Source of the DNA: JACPNK01 sp964479745
GTDB taxonomy: Bacteria > Patescibacteriota > Minisyncoccia > 2-02-FULL-40-12 > IGHO2-12-FULL-4
Direction of reading: 5' to 3'
DNA length: 6,720 bases
NCBI GenBank assembly: GCA_964479745.1
Contig: CAYZNJ010000039.1
Span: 1 to 6,720, forward strand
The notes under the pieces were generated by a model. The model searched no databases, was not told where the DNA came from, and saw only the letters and a program-made list of their open reading frames with translations. Position numbers and translations under genes: made by a program. Below, one piece after another: positions 3,861-6,720 of the stretch; position 1 is the stretch's first letter, and every line of letters begins with the position of its first letter.

Positions 3861-4994
3861 ATGTCCAACTACATAAAAATAAATTCGGAAGAAGAAAAAG
3901 AAATAAAACAAAAACTTGAAACTCGCCAAGACGCAGAAGGACTGCGCTTAAAGCGTTTTTTAAGTATGCCGGATTTATCTCGGACACCGGGAAGTCCCTT
4001 GAAGGAAATTGTTGACCGTGCCTCTAAAGTTAAAAGTTTGGAGGGGTTTGACATTATTGAAATACCCGAGATTGTTTCCACTCATGTTTTGTTCGATTTA
4101 TTCAACATGCCCGAAGGCCACCCCGCTCGCAGTAAATCAGATACTTATTATATTGACGACAATCATGTTCTTAGAACTCACGACACGGTCTTTTGGTATT
4201 ATTATTTAAATGACGAGACGATTAAGAAGAGAATTGAAAATAAAGAAACTTTGGGAGTGCTATGTTATGGAAAGGTTTATCGCAAAGACGAGATAGACAG
4301 GAAGCATATGAATGTTTTCCATCAATTTGGCGGACTCTACATCGGTCCCGATGATAAAGTAAAAATTACACCCGATGATTTAAAAAACACACTTTCGGAA
4401 GTGGCCAAGAGTATTTTCGGCGATGTTAATTTCCGTTTCTATGATCACAACTTTCCATACACTGACCCAAGCTTTGAGATGGAGGCGGAGATAAACGGGC
4501 AATGGATGGAAATGTTGGGATCCGGCATGGCTAGGAAAAGCGTCTTGGCAAATTTTGGTTTGACCGGCTATCACGGCTGGGCTTTTGGTTTTGGTTTAGA
4601 GAGACTGGCTATGGCCAGTATGGACTTGCCAGACATAAGGCTTTTGTGGTCGGAAGATGAGAGGGTGAAAAAACAACTAAAGCTTGGCCAGAAATTCAGA
4701 GAAGTTTCAAAGTATCCGGCCATAACTCGTGATATTTCTTTTGTGGTGAAGAAAGATTTTGTGCCCAACAATTACTTTGATTTAATTCGTGACCTAGGTG
4801 GAGACTTGGTAGAAGAAGTAAAACTGCTTGATCACTATGATGACTCCAAAAAATTTGGCGATGACAAAACCAGCTATACTTATCGCATAATTTATCGCAG
4901 TAACGAACGCACTCTAACGACGGAAGAAATTGACCCGATTCAAGATAAAATTTATAAAGAAACTGCCAAGCAGTTTGAGGCGGATTTAAGGTAA
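3861..4994 (+). CDS. pheS: Single-chain phenylalanyl-tRNA synthetase, mitochondrial type
   Basis: This enzyme charges tRNA-Phe with phenylalanine. The 377-residue chain holds a class II catalytic core: motif 1 region with GFDIIEIPEI and the PheRS signature FNMPEGHPARSKSDTYYI (82-99), RTH (105-107), motif 2 with GKVYRKDEIDRKHMNVFHQ (137-155), FPYTDPSFEME (198-208) and motif 3 GFGLERLAM (243-251). PDIRLLWSEDER follows. The C-terminal part (about 283-377; SKYPAITRDISF, GGDLVEEVKLLDHY, TYRIIYRSNERTLT) is an FDX-ACB anticodon-binding domain. Bacteria normally carry that domain at the end of PheT, and organellar PheRS carries it here. The N-terminal coiled coil of bacterial PheS is missing and no pheT is adjacent. 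In FHQ-x-E the Glu is Gly157. A TTG at 3849 overlapping the upstream TGA is a possible alternative start; neither has a good ribosome binding site. Confidence 0.93.
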   Translation: MSNYIKINSEEEKEIKQKLETRQDAEGLRLKRFLSMPDLSRTPGSPLKEIVDRASKVKSLEGFDIIEIPEIVSTHVLFDLFNMPEGHPARSKSDTYYIDDNHVLRTHDTVFWYYYLNDETIKKRIENKETLGVLCYGKVYRKDEIDRKHMNVFHQFGGLYIGPDDKVKITPDDLKNTLSEVAKSIFGDVNFRFYDHNFPYTDPSFEMEAEINGQWMEMLGSGMARKSVLANFGLTGYHGWAFGFGLERLAMASMDLPDIRLLWSEDERVKKQLKLGQKFREVSKYPAITRDISFVVKKDFVPNNYFDLIRDLGGDLVEEVKLLDHYDDSKKFGDDKTSYTYRIIYRSNERTLTTEEIDPIQDKIYKETAKQFEADLR

Positions 4995-5002
4995 ATAAAA
5001 AT

Positions 5003-6295
5003 ATGTCCATGGAAAAATCTAAATTCAAGTTGGAGCAAGATGCGGGAAAATTTTCAGAAACTCCTTCCGATTTTAATCCTTTTAGTCAGCCTATGACTAA
5101 GGGTGAAAAAGTCAGAGGTATATACGAAGCCTTGGGTTTTGAAAATCCTGCTACTCCGGAGCGAAAGGAAAGGTTGGAGAAGATAGCCAAAGCAATCAAC
5201 CAAAGCTTAAAAAGATATGGCTTAGATGCAGAACCACATAATCCGGACTTAATTTTTTGGGACCCAATTCGTTACCTTGGTAGCACTTCTGATCCTTGGG
5301 GTGCTCTGAGTGCAGGAAAAATAAATCAGGTTCATATCAAAATGTTTCTCCCTGCAATAACCGAAGAAAATAGAATAGACCGTGTAAGCAGAATAAAAGA
5401 TGAGGACATAGGATATATTTATGCTCACGAACTGATACATTTGTCTTCGGCGCGCACATGGATGCTGGAAGAAGAGGAAGGTCAAAAGAAAGAAAGATTG
5501 TCTCGACTGGGTTTATATTTTCAAAGAAATGGGGTTGGTTTATGGCAGTGGGTGAATGAGGGTATGACTGATGACTTAACTCGGCAAGAGTATCCGCAAA
5601 TAGAAAATTATCCCGGTCCGGAAAATCCAGGATATGACTTTTATATAGAGCAATTTAACGCTATGACAGAAACGCTAGCTGAAAAGAACGGTCAAGAGCT
5701 TTTGGCAGTAAAAGAAACTTTTCGGTCTTCTGCAATTGGTTCTGGCGGCTTGTTGCCGCTTCGAAAAATGATACGTCCGCCGTTCAAAAGCCTTTTGGAA
5801 TTTATCAAGATTACGGATTCACCCATGAACTTTCCGTTTTCTACAGAAGGAACGGGCAAGGTGTTCAATAAACTTTGGCAAGAAATTAAACTAGGACAGA
5901 CCGACACTTATTTACAAAGTGAATTGAAAGCTATGGAAGAAAGACTGCTTGCCGGTCAAGAACTGATGTTGGAAGCTTTTTCTGCGCATGACTCAAGCGG
6001 TAAAAGTAAATTTAAAGATAGGGTTCGCGCTGTTATTGAAAAGTTGGAAGGTTTGGATTGGTTGCTTGGAAAAAAATGGACTGAGGTTAAAAAGTTTTTA
6101 GAAGAAGGTGAAGAAAATATTGAACATGCCAAATTAGCCCGAAGATTGTTGGGTGATTGTTTTCCAAATTTGTCGTTTTTGACGCTCATGGCTAGCAACC
6201 CAGAAATTAAAAATCTTACACGGAACAAAAAACCTTCTGATATAGACTTGAGCGACGTGGAAAATCTTTACTTGAAAGGTCTTAAGATAGAGTAA
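5003..6295 (+). CDS. Putative intracellular zinc metallopeptidase (HEXXH, gluzincin-like)
   Basis: This is a 430-residue protein of no family I can name. It has a zinc-protease signature: AHELIH (141-146, HEXXH with ligands His142 and His146 and catalytic Glu143), followed 40 residues later by WVNEGMTDD (183-191). WxNEGxx is the usual setting of the third ligand (Glu186) in gluzincin or peptidase-MA-like proteins. No signal peptide or membrane helix is visible, so the protein is probably cytoplasmic. The N-terminus (1-35) looks disordered, residues 50-72 are helical and charged, and the C-terminal half (about 290-400) is charged and helical. The substrate is unknown. The ATG lies 8 bases after the pheS stop, with AAGG at 4988-4991 inside the end of pheS, so the two are probably co-transcribed. 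A second in-frame ATG at 5009 is possible. A terminator follows the gene. Confidence 0.75.
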   Translation: MSMEKSKFKLEQDAGKFSETPSDFNPFSQPMTKGEKVRGIYEALGFENPATPERKERLEKIAKAINQSLKRYGLDAEPHNPDLIFWDPIRYLGSTSDPWGALSAGKINQVHIKMFLPAITEENRIDRVSRIKDEDIGYIYAHELIHLSSARTWMLEEEEGQKKERLSRLGLYFQRNGVGLWQWVNEGMTDDLTRQEYPQIENYPGPENPGYDFYIEQFNAMTETLAEKNGQELLAVKETFRSSAIGSGGLLPLRKMIRPPFKSLLEFIKITDSPMNFPFSTEGTGKVFNKLWQEIKLGQTDTYLQSELKAMEERLLAGQELMLEAFSAHDSSGKSKFKDRVRAVIEKLEGLDWLLGKKWTEVKKFLEEGEENIEHAKLARRLLGDCFPNLSFLTLMASNPEIKNLTRNKKPSDIDLSDVENLYLKGLKIE

Positions 6296-6317
6296 AAAAA
6301 CATTCTTTTTAAGTTGT

Positions 6318-6359
6318 AAAACAAGGCAAAGATGGGGACAAACTGGCCTTGTTTTTGTT
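6318..6359 (+). terminator. Intrinsic terminator closing the pheS cluster
   Basis: AAAACAAGGC (6318-6327) pairs exactly with GCCTTGTTTT (6346-6355) around an 18-nt loop, and T-rich sequence continues to about 6362. It starts 22 bases after the stop at 6295. Confidence 0.8.
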
Positions 6360-6376
6360 TTTAAATTTGATATAAT
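6349..6376 (+). promoter_or_regulatory. gyrB promoter with extended -10
   Basis: TTGTTT (6349-6354), a 16-bp spacer and TATAAT (6371-6376), with TG at 6368-6369 giving TGATATAAT. The -35 box is the right arm of the preceding terminator. A start near 6383 gives a leader of about 18 nt. Confidence 0.7.
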
Positions 6377-6400
6377 CAGAGGGTTAAACTTGCTCAACTT

Positions 6401-6720
6401 ATGGCGGAAAAAGAGGCTAAAAAGGGCGGCTATACGGCCGCTGATATAGATGTTTTGGAGGGCTTGGAACCGGTCAGAAAAAGACCGGGTATGTATATTG
6501 GCTCAACCGGTGTGGAAGGCGTGCACCACTTGCTGTGGGAAATTTTTGATAACTCGTATGACGAAGCGCTAGCCGGCCACGCTAAAAATATCACAGTAAC
6601 TCTTTTACCGGAAAATAAAGTGCGGATAGAAGACGACGGACGTGGCATACCGACTGACATTCACCCTAAGATTAAAAAATCAGCTCTGGAGGTTGCGGCG
6701 ACGATGCTTCATGCCGGCGG
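6401..6720 (+). CDS. gyrB: DNA gyrase subunit B, N-terminal part (runs off window)
   Basis: The first 106 codons encode the start of the GHKL ATPase domain of a type IIA topoisomerase B subunit, which uses ATP to drive strand passage and, with GyrA, negative supercoiling. Visible are LEGLEPVRKRPGMYIGSTG (19-37), the ATP-base and magnesium residues in WEIFDNSYDEA (Glu47 and Asn51; EVVDNSIDEA is usual), DDGRGIP (78-84) and the start of the ATP lid at LHAGG (103-107 region). The frame is open to the window edge. No strong Shine-Dalgarno sequence precedes the ATG; GAGGG at 6379-6383 is too far away and coincides with the expected transcription start. ParE (topoisomerase IV) has the same N-terminal motifs and cannot be excluded without the C-terminus, but gyrB is more likely as the near-universal gene. 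Confidence 0.88.
   Translation, partial: MAEKEAKKGGYTAADIDVLEGLEPVRKRPGMYIGSTGVEGVHHLLWEIFDNSYDEALAGHAKNITVTLLPENKVRIEDDGRGIPTDIHPKIKKSALEVAATMLHAG

Noticed and set aside
3459..3929. Minus-strand frame of 156 codons opposite the small membrane protein
   Set aside because: It runs through the start of pheS, the TATAAT at 3527 and the strong leftward promoter at 3451-3479. Its Phe/Tyr-rich start is the reverse of the Lys-rich pheS 5' end, and it has no domain or ribosome binding site.
1..6720. CRISPR array, insertion sequence, toxin-antitoxin or defence genes
   Set aside because: No regularly spaced repeats, transposase, integrase, nuclease or paired toxin-antitoxin frames are visible. The only mobile-like signal is the tRNA-Asp tail cassette.

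Overview
The window looks like a compact, AT-leaning bacterial chromosome, most likely from the Patescibacteria / Candidate Phyla Radiation. The grounds are indirect. Genes are short and closely packed. Neither tRNA whose 3' end is visible encodes CCA. The synteny is unusual: pyrH is not followed by frr, and phenylalanyl-tRNA synthetase is a single chain with no pheT beside it. TGA is used as a stop (for example at 3850-3852), which argues against the TGA=Gly groups (Gracilibacteria/SR1). The lineage call is an inference; the gene identities do not depend on it.

Layout. Positions 1-46 (minus) hold the 5' half of an initiator-type tRNA whose anticodon arm does not close, so an intron is possible. 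Overlapping divergent promoters (79-119) separate it from a plus-strand tRNA-Met(CAT) at 138-209, whose 3' end merges into a perfect 46-bp palindrome that serves as terminator. Then come guaB (309-1763), pyrH (1839-2549) and tRNA-Asp (2607-2681), each behind its own promoter and terminator. Positions 2682-2880 hold no gene but an odd GC-rich cassette. It contains a 19-nt direct copy and a 14-nt inverted copy of the tRNA-Asp 3' end. A minus-strand secreted protein gene (2921-3418) diverges from a plus-strand cluster: a small three-helix membrane protein (3550-3852), a PheRS carrying its own anticodon-binding domain (3861-4994), and an HEXXH metallopeptidase-like protein (5003-6295). The window ends inside gyrB (from 6401).

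How the genes relate. Most are housekeeping genes for nucleotide supply (guaB: guanine nucleotides; pyrH: UDP), translation (tRNAs, PheRS) and DNA topology (gyrB). The membrane protein, PheRS and zincin genes are separated by 8 nt or less and read as one transcript. Several junctions reuse DNA: the promoter of the next gene has its -35 region inside the terminator of the previous one and an extended TGn -10 box.

The items most worth following up are the mitochondrial-type single-chain PheRS, the possibly intron-bearing initiator tRNA, the tRNA-Asp tail cassette, and the guaB product, which combines IMP dehydrogenase and GMP reductase hallmarks.
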